A DNA stretch of 64,000 nt from Massilia sp. YIM B02763 (GTDB taxonomy: Bacteria; Pseudomonadota; Gammaproteobacteria; Burkholderiales; Burkholderiaceae_D), in the NCBI RefSeq assembly GCF_030412015.1, contig NZ_JASNRD010000021.1:1-64000 (forward strand). Direction: 5' to 3'. Position 1 is the first letter of the stretch. The number at the start of each line of letters is the position of its first letter. Positions 40,404-48,747 of this stretch are shown here, piece by piece. Both the position numbers and the translations under genes were made by a program. The notes under the pieces were generated by a model. It had not been told where the DNA came from. It did no database searches and saw only the letters and a list, made by a program, of their open reading frames with translations.

Positions 40404-40697
40404 ATGAAAAATCACGAAGACAAGTCCCCCCTATTTTCCCTTGGCGACATTTACATCACCAAACGCGCAGACGCCGAGCTGGACGCTCGCGCCGTCACCT
40501 CGGCAACGCTACTGGAACGGTACGTTACCGGCGACTGGTCAAACCTGTCGGCTGAAGACATCAAGGCAAACCGCGCCGCTATCCATGATGGCGGACGTAT
40601 CCTCGCCTCGTACCGCATCGCGCCCACCGTCCGCATTTGGATCATCACCGAGGCCGACCGCGCCAGCACGACGATTCTGCTACCCGACGAATACTGA
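40404..40697 (+). CDS. small mobile-element protein of unknown function
   Basis: This 97-residue protein has the pattern DAELDARAVTSATLLERYVTGDWSNL followed by GGRILASYRI and IWIITEADRASTTILLPDEY. It matches a small family often found in integrative elements and plasmids, sometimes misnamed as a restriction subunit. The ATG at 40404 begins just before the conserved part. It precedes the integrase gene, and no biochemical role is known to me. Confidence 0.75.
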   Translation: MKNHEDKSPLFSLGDIYITKRADAELDARAVTSATLLERYVTGDWSNLSAEDIKANRAAIHDGGRILASYRIAPTVRIWIITEADRASTTILLPDEY

Positions 40698-40930
40698 CCC
40701 CTCAGCTGTTTCGCCGAATGGCACTGGCCCGCCGCCACTCCGACCGGAAATAGACCGGAGGCCACCCCGGCAGCGGAGCCGAAAAAGCGTGCGTTGTAAT
40801 GATCCACGCCCAGCCACAACCATTTGACCGTGAACGCCGCCGTTCCGGTCCGCTCCACGGATTCGAACTTCCCGGAACGCCTACCGCGCTCCGCATCTGC
40901 GCATCAACCCACCATCGAGAATCTAAATGT

Positions 40931-42115
40931 ATGAACAGACAATTTCGCTTCAACAAAAAACTTATCGATGCCCTCCCCCCGCACCCCGAGGACGCCAAGT
41001 CCAAGGAAAGCGAGTATTCCGATACCGAGGTCGCGGGACTGCGCATCATCGTCAACCGGCGTGGCCGCAAGTATTTCCTCTTCCGTTACTCCTTCGACGG
41101 AGCCAAGCGCAGCATGAAGCTGGGCGATTATCCGCAGATGGAAGTCACCGACGCCAGACACCGCGCGCTCGACTGTCGCCGTCAAGTCGCTACCGGGACG
41201 GACCCGCAGGCAGCGGCTGCAGCCGTAGCGGCATCACAACTGGCACTGCGTCGGTTCGTGATCGACGACTACCTGCCGCACGCTTATGCCACCAAACGTA
41301 GCGCCAAGGATGACGAGGGCCGGATGCGCAACATCCTGCCGGAGTTTGGCGACTTGCAACTGTCGCAGATAAGCAGCCATACCATTCAACAGTTCCATGA
41401 CCGGTTGCGCGTGCAGAAGTGTGCAGCCACTGCGAACCGCCATCTTGCACTGTTAAAGCGATGCTTTAACCTCGCCATCATCTGGGGCAAGCTCGACGGA
41501 CCGAATCCGGTACGGGGAATACGCATGCATCAGGAGAACAACCAGCGGCAGCGCTACTTATCAGACGGCGAGCTGCGCTCGTTTTTGAGGGCACTTGACG
41601 AGGAACCAAACCGCCCGCTGGCAGACGCGCTGCGCTTCTTACTCATGACCGGCGCGCGCCGTAACGAGGCGCTGATGGCACGGTGGGATTCGATTGACCT
41701 CGACAAAGGTCAGTGGTTCCTGCCGAACACGAAGAGTGGCAAGAGCAGATTTATCTTGCTGAACGACGCTGCCATCGAGTTACTCCGCCAGTGTGGTCGG
41801 CCTGCTGGCCACGTTTATGTGTTCCCAGGTAAGAATGTGGGCGAGCCCATCTGCAACCCGTACAAAGGCTTCAAGCGGGTACTGAAGCGGGCGGGCATTA
41901 GGGATCTGCGGATTCACGACCTGCGACACAGCTTCGCCAGCTTGGCGATCAACAACGGGGCGACGCTCTATGAGGTGCAGCACCTGCTCGGCCACGCCGA
42001 TAGCAAGACCTCGCAGCGATACGCGCACATGGCGTCGGACAACCTGCGCAAGGCCAGCGCGCAAGTAGCCGCAGTGATCGCACAGGCCCGGCCACAAGCC
42101 GAGTCCGTGGCGTAA
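40931..42115 (+). CDS. tyrosine recombinase integrase of element A
   Basis: This site-specific recombinase of 394 residues should insert the element at tRNA-Lys. The N-terminal arm-binding domain (DUF4102-like: LPPHPEDAK, SEYSDTEVAGLRIIVNRRG, YSFDGAKRSMKLGDYP) is followed by a core-binding SAM-like domain and the catalytic domain. The catalytic residues are R in TGARRNEALMARW (about 243), H and R in HDLRHSFAS (about 330-333), H in LLGHADSKT and Tyr in QRYAHM. The ATG at 40931 is preceded by a conserved leader shared with integrase B. A strong terminator follows. Confidence 0.94.
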   Translation: MNRQFRFNKKLIDALPPHPEDAKSKESEYSDTEVAGLRIIVNRRGRKYFLFRYSFDGAKRSMKLGDYPQMEVTDARHRALDCRRQVATGTDPQAAAAAVAASQLALRRFVIDDYLPHAYATKRSAKDDEGRMRNILPEFGDLQLSQISSHTIQQFHDRLRVQKCAATANRHLALLKRCFNLAIIWGKLDGPNPVRGIRMHQENNQRQRYLSDGELRSFLRALDEEPNRPLADALRFLLMTGARRNEALMARWDSIDLDKGQWFLPNTKSGKSRFILLNDAAIELLRQCGRPAGHVYVFPGKNVGEPICNPYKGFKRVLKRAGIRDLRIHDLRHSFASLAINNGATLYEVQHLLGHADSKTSQRYAHMASDNLRKASAQVAAVIAQARPQAESVA

Positions 42116-42120
42116 ACGAA

Positions 42121-42149
42121 AAATCGCTCAAGAGTGACTTGAGCGATTT
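42121..42149 (+). terminator. integrase A terminator
   Basis: A 12-bp stem AAATCGCTCAAG/CTTGAGCGATTT with a 5-nt loop is followed by a T run. It lies five bases after the integrase stop and can also end the convergent DUF927 gene. Confidence 0.93.
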
Positions 42150-42174
42150 TTTTTTACTCCGTTCGGAGTGGGCA

Positions 42175-43869
42175 TTAAGCTGCGATCGGGACTCCATCTG
42201 GCCAGATGCGTTTGGTAACGATGGCGTAGCCACGGAAGCGATTGTTGCAGAAGCGGTGGACTCGTCGTCCAGGCTGTTCCGTCTTGAGTGCACCCAACCC
42301 GGCCAGCTCATCGAGAATCCGCGTCGCGTCGTCACCGAGTTCGCGGTTCAACACATCGACGGAAATGACCGTGATGTCGTTGTCTACGAATGCGACGGCC
42401 TCGCAGTTCAAGTCGGGTCTACCCGGATGAAGCTCGTCGATGCGATCGGTGAGAAACTGACGAATACGCGCTAACGAGCTGGCACGCGTACTCCACCATA
42501 GTTCAGTCACCATCTTGAGTGCTGCGTTGATTTTTTCGTCCGCGTTCTCATCGAATACACCTGCCATTACCGCGATCCGTCCGGCTACAACTGCCCCGGC
42601 GAGCCGCTTGACGACGCGGCGCTCACCGGATTCGCAGTCGGCGGGCAACAGGACGTTCTCGATGTCTGGGGCCATCGCCAGGAGCTCGTTTAATTCCTCC
42701 GGATTGTCGCAGCAATACTGGATGATTGCCTCACCAGCCGTACCGTACTGCTCGCTGCAGGCACGCTTGAGGTGGCTGGTCGCAGCATTGAACGAACCGA
42801 ACTCTCCGTAGTTGTTCAGCACCCCGACATCGGTAATAGGGATGTCGATAGCACGGTCTGCCTGACCACCATGCATTTTCCGCCCGCTCGCCGCGATGGT
42901 GTCAGCGATCGTCACTTCCGCCGACACGATTACATTCGACTGCCAGCGTTCGCGGTCCGCCGCTTCGCCCGTCGATTTCATGCGATGCTTGCCTTCGCCG
43001 GACGCCATCATATAGCACGCCTGATGGACGATCGCCGCACTGCTTTCAGTCAGTTCGTCGAGAAGCGTCGGCAGCGGGCTTTGCTTGCCGAGCAATGCCT
43101 CGAAGCCGTTAAGGGTGCCGTTGAACCGTGCGATAAATGCCGGGTCCTCGACCTGCGCACCTTGCGCGGGATCGACTCCATTGCCGAAGATACTGGCGGC
43201 GCATTGTTCCGCGAGCGTCTTTCCGAGCCCCTTCTGTCCGCAGAAGTTAAACATGCTAGAACTCAGGCCGAGGCGGTCCAGGAAGATGCTTGCGATGGCG
43301 ATACAGGTCATCGCGAGGATGATCGGGTTTTCGACGATCAACACGCCGATCTTCGCGCGCCATTCGTCGAGTGTACCGCGCGAACACATCGCGCCCGCGC
43401 CAGAGGGGTCGATCCAGAAGTCGTCCGGATCGTTGTCATCGCTGGCGATCAGCTTGCGCCCGGTAAAGAAAGCCTGATGATCTGCGATCCAGCGAGTGTT
43501 CGTGACCAGTTCGCGCGTCGAGAGCTTGGCAACCGCAGCGGCGGTGGCCATCAGGTAGTCCGACAACAGCTTAGGTTTGTAGATGATCGTCCCGCGCGTG
43601 CTGAGGATTTCGCTGATCGCCTTGGGCGTGCCGAGCGTCCCGTTGTCAACACGCACCATGCAGGGAAGTACGCCCTCGACGAACGGGGTAATCGCCACCG
43701 CACACGAGGTGGTGTTCGTTGCGGGATCGAACACGAAGCGCTCTACGTATGCTTCGCCATGCATGACAACAGTGAATCCTGCGTCTCCTCGATCGAACTG
43801 CACGGAGCCGTTCTGGACAATGTATTTGTCGACCGTGCTCGGCGCGGCGGTATTGCTAGGCTTATTCAT
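42175..43869 (-). CDS. DUF927 domain-containing element replication/helicase-like protein
   Basis: This 564-residue cytoplasmic protein has a P-loop in FCGQKGLGKTLAEQCA (Walker A GQKGLGKT near residue 218). A helicase-like segment before it reads NPIILAMTCIAIASIFLDRLG. This is the DUF927 family, found in primase-helicase proteins of integrative elements and phage satellites. A primase domain is not evident at the N-terminus. It is followed 9 bp away by the alpA gene on the same strand, so the two form the element's regulation/replication operon. Activity is inferred. Confidence 0.82.
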   Translation of the reverse strand: MNKPSNTAAPSTVDKYIVQNGSVQFDRGDAGFTVVMHGEAYVERFVFDPATNTTSCAVAITPFVEGVLPCMVRVDNGTLGTPKAISEILSTRGTIIYKPKLLSDYLMATAAAVAKLSTRELVTNTRWIADHQAFFTGRKLIASDDNDPDDFWIDPSGAGAMCSRGTLDEWRAKIGVLIVENPIILAMTCIAIASIFLDRLGLSSSMFNFCGQKGLGKTLAEQCAASIFGNGVDPAQGAQVEDPAFIARFNGTLNGFEALLGKQSPLPTLLDELTESSAAIVHQACYMMASGEGKHRMKSTGEAADRERWQSNVIVSAEVTIADTIAASGRKMHGGQADRAIDIPITDVGVLNNYGEFGSFNAATSHLKRACSEQYGTAGEAIIQYCCDNPEELNELLAMAPDIENVLLPADCESGERRVVKRLAGAVVAGRIAVMAGVFDENADEKINAALKMVTELWWSTRASSLARIRQFLTDRIDELHPGRPDLNCEAVAFVDNDITVISVDVLNRELGDDATRILDELAGLGALKTEQPGRRVHRFCNNRFRGYAIVTKRIWPDGVPIAA

Positions 43870-43878
43870 AGTTAGCTC

Positions 43879-44067
43879 TTAGATGTTCTTATTCGTTTCC
43901 ACCCATGCACGCACGTCTTCGCATGCGTACCGCACCGCTCGGCCCACCTTGACGAATGGGATTTGCGGACCCAGCCCGGTAGAGCGGGCTTTCTCTAGGG
44001 TCTGCGGCGCGATGCGCAGCAACGATGCCACTTCCTTCGTTGTTAGATAACTGCTCGGTTCGTACAT
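43879..44067 (-). CDS. AlpA-family helix-turn-helix regulator/excisionase
   Basis: This 62-residue DNA-binding protein of the AlpA/MerR-like group opens YLTTKEVASLLRIAPQTLEKARSTG, a winged helix-turn-helix. FVKVGRAVRYACEDVRAWVE, the usual second half of the fold, follows. Such proteins activate integrase or act as excisionases in P4-like satellites. Its gene precedes DUF927. It is a candidate binder of the 9-bp TGTGC arrays, though there is no direct evidence. Confidence 0.88.
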   Translation of the reverse strand: MYEPSSYLTTKEVASLLRIAPQTLEKARSTGLGPQIPFVKVGRAVRYACEDVRAWVETNKNI

Positions 44068-44400
44068 TGGATGCTCCTTTAGGTTGCGTTAAGAAAATTC
44101 AGCAAGCCCATATTAAGCGGATGAGCTAACGAAGAAAAGTCTTGAAAAACAGTGACTTACAACAATAAACATAAGCAAATAGAAGGCGGCGGATGAGGGT
44201 TTTACCGGCCTCCAAGACCGTCAACCGATTTCGCCCTGGTAACTCGTTCACGCACCGAAAAATCGGCGGCATGCCGATACTTCAGCCGGGCAAGGCGATT
44301 CCCGCCTCTTTTAAGCCCGGATTCACTTCCTTTTTTCGCTGTCCACCGAGTGAAAATATTTTTGGAATGTCGTAGTCTTGCGACATTCCAGTACCTTCGA
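44068..44400. other. noncoding stretch with an inverted repeat
   Basis: No gene is supported between alpA and the second integrase. It includes the inverted repeat GGAATGTCG (44364-44372) with CGACATTCC (44381-44389). That lies just past the integrase-2 stop but without a clear T run on the minus strand, so it may be a weak terminator or a recombination site. Confidence 0.5.
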
Positions 44401-45585
44401 TCACACCAACTCGCCAACCAAGTTGTTCGCATCGATCAATGCTTGGTCCTGCAGGTGTGCATAGCGTGCAGCCGTGACGTTCGGTGACGAGTGGCGCAGC
44501 GCCTTGGAAACGGTGAACAGGGGTACGCCCGCGTTGACAGCAATCGATGCCCAGGTGCGGCGCAGGTCGTGGATCGTGAAGCCCTCGATGCCCGCGCTCG
44601 CACAAATGCGCTCGAACACCTTTGCGGGCCTCGTCATGGGCTTGGCCGGGTCCTTGCCTGGAAACAGATAACCGGCCTTCCGTTTGCCGATTACCACGCG
44701 CAGCAGTTCCACCGCCGTTGAGCTGAGGCAGATATGTGCCGACTTGCCCGACTTCGTCATCGGCAAATGCCACGTGCAGCTTGCCAGATCGACGTCATGC
44801 ACCTTGGCGGCGAGCGCTTCGCCGAGCCGCGCCGCAGTCAGAAAGAGCAGCATGAACAGCGACGCCGCAGCCCGGTTGCTCTCGTGATCGCAAGCCTCCT
44901 TGAACGCGGCACGCTCGGCCGTATCCAGCACTCGGGTACGGATGTTCGCCTCTGCGAGCGGACGGATGTGCTTGGCGGGGCTCTTCGTATGCAGGTCATT
45001 CTCGACGGCGTAACGGAATATCGCCTTCAGCAAGGCGAGGTAGCGATTGACGGTCGCGGGCGACAGGTGCTCGCGCTCGCTCAGCATGTCGAGGAAGGCC
45101 ACGATGTTCGACGACCTGATGGCAGCCAGCGGCAGGTGTCCGAATTCGCTGGACAGCCAACGCTCGAATTTCTGCACGTCGTCCTTGATGCTGCGCTTAC
45201 GAGCTTTTACAGCCGGGTAGTAATGGTCGGACCAGAGCTGAGAGAACGTGATGCCGACGCGGCTCGGTGCGCGCGGATCGATGCCCTGTGCAGCCTGGAG
45301 GCGTGCAGAGGTGCAGGCGAGACGTGCCTGTTCGACCGTGAAGTGGGCGCTGTAATCCCCGAGCGCCAGGGATAGGCGCTGCTTGTGAAGAACCGGGCGA
45401 GCGCGGAAGTTGATGCGACCACTGCGATACAGGACCGCGATCAGCCCGACGCATTTCGTGTCGTAGCAGTCGAGTTGATCCTTGTCGCTGTAGGCAAGGA
45501 ACGAAGCCAAGGCCGTATTGAGGCTGGCCTTCGTGAAGCAGAACTTGGTCGAAAAATTGTGGTTACTTGTTTTGTCGGGCGGCAT
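44401..45585 (-). CDS. second tyrosine recombinase integrase
   Basis: This 394-residue recombinase is unrelated in detail to integrase A. An N-terminal arm domain (LALGDYSAHFTVEQARLACTSARL) and a SAM-like core precede the catalytic domain. R lies in TAARLGEALAAKV, H and R in HDLRRTWAS, H in ALRHSSPN and Tyr in AARYAHL. Its presence inside element A suggests a nested element or a captured recombinase. No second pair of attachment sites was found around it. Confidence 0.92.
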   Translation of the reverse strand: MPPDKTSNHNFSTKFCFTKASLNTALASFLAYSDKDQLDCYDTKCVGLIAVLYRSGRINFRARPVLHKQRLSLALGDYSAHFTVEQARLACTSARLQAAQGIDPRAPSRVGITFSQLWSDHYYPAVKARKRSIKDDVQKFERWLSSEFGHLPLAAIRSSNIVAFLDMLSEREHLSPATVNRYLALLKAIFRYAVENDLHTKSPAKHIRPLAEANIRTRVLDTAERAAFKEACDHESNRAAASLFMLLFLTAARLGEALAAKVHDVDLASCTWHLPMTKSGKSAHICLSSTAVELLRVVIGKRKAGYLFPGKDPAKPMTRPAKVFERICASAGIEGFTIHDLRRTWASIAVNAGVPLFTVSKALRHSSPNVTAARYAHLQDQALIDANNLVGELV

Positions 45586-45789
45586 GTTGATAGTCCTTTA
45601 CTAGGACTACCGGGATCAATCATAACGATTCGCCATCGAGAGCGCATCCCTGACCGTCAAGCTTGGTCAAGGAACCCGACCACAGCATTAGGAAGCGCTC
45701 GCCCGTGAGACACTTATTTGCTTCGCCTGAAGGGTAAATCACGCATAGAGCCGATCAACATCCGACGAGCCAACTGGGCGATCACCTAT
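45586..45789. other. noncoding stretch between integrase 2 and the RT gene
   Basis: There are 204 bp with no supported gene. It should contain the integrase-2 promoter and the end of the reverse transcriptase transcript. Confidence 0.4.
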
Positions 45790-46839
45790 TTAGTCCCAAG
45801 GTGCAGGTTCCGAGTTGGAAATGCCAACGGCTTGCCGGCCTACCTCTTGTGTACGTTGCAGGCCCTGAGCAGCATCTTCAATCATTTTCCGTAACTTTTT
45901 TAAGCGCGCCTTTAAGGGTGCCCCTTCGGAAGGATGAAAGCTGTTCAACAGACCAACACGGCTCGATACCGTTAAAAGCTCTTTATGAAGTGCCTCATCA
46001 TGCTCGCCAAAGGCAGCTCTGGCCTCAAGCTGAAAGACGGACGTGCGAATGCCTCGGCGCATTTCCTTGGGCAAAGCAACTCTGACGTTATGCACGAGCT
46101 TCGTTGTTACGATTCGCGCCCCTGCTGTGTGCACCTCATGCTTCTGGCGCTTGGGTTGAACGCCAGCGCTGCGGAGCATCGCATAGACACTGGAGATAAT
46201 TTCCGACTTCTCGCTATTGGTAATGCGACGCTTGCATGAAACGCTAATATCATCTACATAGCGGGTGTACTGGTAGCCGCGACGCTGGAACTGCTTGTAG
46301 AGTTGGGGCTCTCTGGCCCAAAAGACCAGGTTAGCCAAGTAGGAACTGGTAACGGCCCCCTGCGGCACGCCGTCATCCTTCACCGTGAGCAGTGTCAGGA
46401 GATTTGCGACCTCCTCAGAAAACCCAAACAGGCTGCACCACATCGCCTTCACAAGGGTAGACGAAATTGTCGGGAAAAAGTTGGCAATGTCTTCGCCAAT
46501 TGTAATTTTTGCGCCTACGTGGGCTTCAGCATTTTTACGAGGACTGCGTCCCTTAAGACTTCCGTTCAAGTAATCCGGGTACTCGACACGGCTTAGAATG
46601 CGATCTTTGATGCGTCTCTGAGCATATTTCAGGCGCGGATAAGCGTCGAAGGTCTGGCGCTTGCTTCCGTCTTTTTTTATTTCTTCCGCTGCCAGTCGAT
46701 ATGATTGATTTGCTGCCGCAGCGATGCGCTTTAACCATCGCTCAGGGATTCCCAGTGCCATTTCGAGCGCAGCGATGCTATGGATTGGCTCACACGGATA
46801 ATACGGAATACTCTTGTCACTATTCGGGGGCTTTTTCAT
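45790..46839 (-). CDS. retron-type reverse transcriptase
   Basis: This RNA-dependent DNA polymerase of 349 residues matches the retron clade by motifs. NAEAH (103-107) fits the retron NAxxH box. DIANFF (117-122) holds the first catalytic Asp. GVPQGAVTS fits domain 4, and YVDD (194-197) is the active site. The VTG-like box of retrons reads VTTKLVHN (244-251), with Thr in place of Gly. No maturase or intron endonuclease domain follows, which argues against a group II intron. It overlaps the upstream XRE gene by 20 bases. Retrons are anti-phage systems that need a structured ncRNA; a candidate lies at 47400-47640. Confidence 0.87.
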   Translation of the reverse strand: MKKPPNSDKSIPYYPCEPIHSIAALEMALGIPERWLKRIAAAANQSYRLAAEEIKKDGSKRQTFDAYPRLKYAQRRIKDRILSRVEYPDYLNGSLKGRSPRKNAEAHVGAKITIGEDIANFFPTISSTLVKAMWCSLFGFSEEVANLLTLLTVKDDGVPQGAVTSSYLANLVFWAREPQLYKQFQRRGYQYTRYVDDISVSCKRRITNSEKSEIISSVYAMLRSAGVQPKRQKHEVHTAGARIVTTKLVHNVRVALPKEMRRGIRTSVFQLEARAAFGEHDEALHKELLTVSSRVGLLNSFHPSEGAPLKARLKKLRKMIEDAAQGLQRTQEVGRQAVGISNSEPAPWD

Positions 46840-47119
46840 CCAAAAGCTCCAAAGCAGTCAATGCTAACTGTCCCGCAAGCTCCTTGTTAATGCCTGCAAG
46901 TTCGCCCTTCTCAGCAGCAAGGAAAAATAAAATCTCGACAGGAATCTTTAGTGCAGCTGCAATCTTCTCGACCGTAGATATGGTTGGGTCGCGCTTGGAG
47001 TTCTCAAGCATCGAAAGATAGGAAACCGAACACCCGGCCAGCTTCGCAAGAGCCTCTTGAGAAAGCTTTCGGCGTTGGCGACTAGTCTGGATCGCTTTGC
47101 CAAGGTTCATGATATTCAA
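46820..47119 (-). CDS. XRE-family HTH protein of the retron-like operon
   Basis: This 99-residue protein has an HTH_3 domain: LGKAIQTSRQRRKLSQEALAKLAGCSVSYLSMLE and TISTVEKIAAALKIPVEILF. A helical C-terminus of about 30 residues follows. Its stop lies inside the RT start region, so the pair is co-translated. Small HTH proteins accompany several described retron types, where they may be regulators or toxins. An internal Met at residue 4 is an alternative start. Confidence 0.85.
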   Translation of the reverse strand: MNIMNLGKAIQTSRQRRKLSQEALAKLAGCSVSYLSMLENSKRDPTISTVEKIAAALKIPVEILFFLAAEKGELAGINKELAGQLALTALELLDEKAPE

Positions 47120-47162
47120 TCAAAAAATTAATGGGCTTGTTGTGCAGGAGCTCGGCTAAACA

Positions 47163-47393
47163 TCACATCAGGTCTCGAATGTTGCTAACCAGACGAAGGA
47201 AGTCTGCAATTACTTGAAACGCACGATAGCAAGCTACCGTTCTGCGCTCCGATCCTTCCTGTCGGCTGACAATCTCCAATTCAGCGATGACGGTGTTCAA
47301 CTCAGCAACTGCACGCATGTCGAGCTGGCTATGATACGTATCGCGCAGGTTTTTCAACGTGCTGATACTTGTTTCGAGAGTATGTGGCTGCAT
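47163..47393 (-). CDS. small helical protein, first gene of the retron-like operon
   Basis: This 76-residue predicted all-helical protein (LETSISTLKNLRDTYHS, AVAELNTVIAELEIVS, FQVIADFLRLVSNIRD) has no domain I recognise. AAGGA stands 8 bases before the ATG. It ends 43 bp before the XRE gene on the same strand, so it may be the third component of the retron system, either effector or antitoxin. Function is unknown. Confidence 0.6.
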   Translation of the reverse strand: MQPHTLETSISTLKNLRDTYHSQLDMRAVAELNTVIAELEIVSRQEGSERRTVACYRAFQVIADFLRLVSNIRDLM

Positions 47394-47399
47394 AATAAG

Positions 47400-47640
47400 C
47401 GTCCTTCAATCCGGGCGAAATTGCCCTGCCCCGTTAGCAAATAAGCCGGAAGGTGCCAGCCCGACATAACAAGCCCATTACCAGTCGAAACCCTTCGAGC
47501 GCTGCCCCACCGTTCGTTCGCTGCACATGGCAACTGGCTCGCGGTCGGTTAGCACTCGTCGCTCCGGGCAATGCGGCCCGTTGCGGGGAATTTAGCCTAC
47601 TTCTGGAAGTGGGCAATCCTGAAAACGTCCAGGATCGTTA
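47400..47640 (-). ncRNA. candidate retron msr-msd ncRNA (unproven)
   Basis: This region sits immediately upstream of the operon, where retron RNAs usually lie, and carries no convincing gene. Read on the minus strand it starts with two hairpins: ATCCTG with CAGGAT (47617-47636) and GCCCACTTC with GAAGTAGGC (47594-47613). It also has short complementary ends, ATTGCCC near 47608-47614 and GGGCAAT near 47414-47420, which could act as a1/a2. The long msd stem is not obvious by eye, so this call is tentative. Confidence 0.35.
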
Positions 47641-47757
47641 AGCAGCTTTTTGCTATCAAACTTCGGGTACTGAAGTACACATACATCGAACATCATCCGA
47701 GCGGTATCACTCGGCCTGAAGCTATTAGAACACAGCCGTAATGCAGAAATCAACAAG

Positions 47758-47780
47758 AATTTTCACTGTCAGTGAAAATT
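47758..47780. promoter_or_regulatory. perfect 23-bp palindrome, candidate operator
   Basis: Arms AATTTTCACTG (47758-47768) and CAGTGAAAATT (47770-47780) flank one central base. Its position about 370 bp upstream of the retron-like operon suggests an operator for an HTH protein or a recombination site. No adjacent promoter was assigned. Confidence 0.55.
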
Positions 47781-48393
47781 TACGCACATACGGTCGTGAC
47801 ACAGTGCATACGTAGTGGCTCGGAACGTCCGTCAGGTGCGCTACTTGCGACCGAAGTAAGAAAGCCCTTTGACGTCGCACTTAGCGCTCTTGCTAGGTGC
47901 GAGCCGCGTAGCGCGTGCTCGCCAAGCGCAGCCATTGCTGCTTGTCATAGCATGGCACGCCATGCGTCTTCCGCGCACCTCGGCCACGCTTGCTACGCAG
48001 CGCTATGCGAGTCTCGCACCGACTGCGTAAGCCTTTTGAGGATTTGCGTCAGTGACGGGACCGAGAAAAGCGAGTTCCTTGACCAGGAACTTGCTTCAAG
48101 CCATTAACACTCAGCGCAGGACGAAGAGCCGTCTTCAAGGTGGTACCCAGCGAGCCAAACCGCTATTGTAGGTATCGCAAATAATATCGGGAGACGTAGC
48201 CATTCGATAATGTGGCCACCGGATGGACACTTATCTCTACACCGCACTAAATGCCGAGCGCTCGCAGATACAGCTGCTTTGTGCTAAAGCGTCGGGAGCC
48301 TGCTCCGTAGACATGCAAGGCACCGACTGCACTTAGCCACATTCGAAATTACAGCGCTTCTAGTCATATATTATTTATTTGCAACAAATCATG
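47781..48393. other. noncoding stretch rich in inverted repeats
   Basis: No reading frame here looks like a protein gene. Several hairpins can be drawn: GCACTTAGC with GCTAGGTGC near 47878-47904, GCATGGC with GCCATGC near 47951-47966, and a 12-bp stem at 48068-48079 with 48085-48096. The stretch may encode structured RNA or be decayed sequence. Confidence 0.45.
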
Positions 48394-48426
48394 AAGCCCC
48401 TTGCCCGCAATCCGGACAAGGGGCTT
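48394..48426 (+). terminator. terminator-like hairpin
   Basis: Stem AAGCCCCTTG with CAAGGGGCTT around a 13-nt loop is followed by TTCT. It lies 35 bp before a small gene and may end a transcript from the upstream noncoding region. Confidence 0.55.
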
Positions 48427-48460
48427 TTCTATTTCAGCGTGTATCAAGGAACTCTAATCA

Positions 48461-48628
48461 ATGAAGAAATTTATCACTCCTCCGAACTCGCAATGGTCGA
48501 GCAACAAGATCAACGCATCGCCCCGGACAACTAGGCCGAACAATTACCCGACCATGCTGCCTGACATCAAGGAAACATTTCTGCCGAGCAGTCTGGACCT
48601 GACGTTCACGCTGAGCTTCCGGCGCTAG
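48461..48628 (+). CDS. small hypothetical protein, 55 residues
   Basis: An open frame from ATG 48461 encodes a basic, Asn/Ser/Pro-rich protein opening MKKFITPPNSQWSSNKIN and ending LDLTFTLSFRR. AAGGA stands about 9 bases upstream. It precedes three co-oriented genes, and the leader style resembles theirs. No family is recognised, so coding status is plausible but unproven. Confidence 0.45.
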   Translation: MKKFITPPNSQWSSNKINASPRTTRPNNYPTMLPDIKETFLPSSLDLTFTLSFRR

Positions 48629-48747
48629 AACTGTGGAACGGTGAGCGTGTATGCCGCCGCTACCGAGCATCAATGAAAGCTCCATACCGGTAAACGGTGC
48701 GGGGCTTTTCTTATCCCAACCAGTTAAACGACCTGTAGAGAAATCAA

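Noticed and set aside
42139-43875. Long open frames on the plus strand opposite the DUF927 gene.
   Set aside because: They have no family-like motifs and mirror the codon structure of the minus-strand gene, which has a P-loop and clear neighbours.
45790-46839. The reverse transcriptase as a group II intron or DGR enzyme.
   Set aside because: There is no maturase or HNH domain after the polymerase domain, no intron RNA or template/variable repeat was seen, and the NAxxH motif favours the retron clade.
47437-47560. A possible integron attC-like site (GTTAGC and ATAACAAG segments with inner complementarity).
   Set aside because: The core sites do not fit GTTRRRY/RYYYAAC, there is no integron integrase, and the neighbouring genes are not cassettes. 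The segments are better explained as part of the retron-upstream structured region.
47772-48107. A 111-residue open frame on the plus strand in the gap upstream of the small-gene cluster.
   Set aside because: No ribosome binding site or family-like pattern; the stretch is dominated by inverted repeats and its composition looks non-coding.
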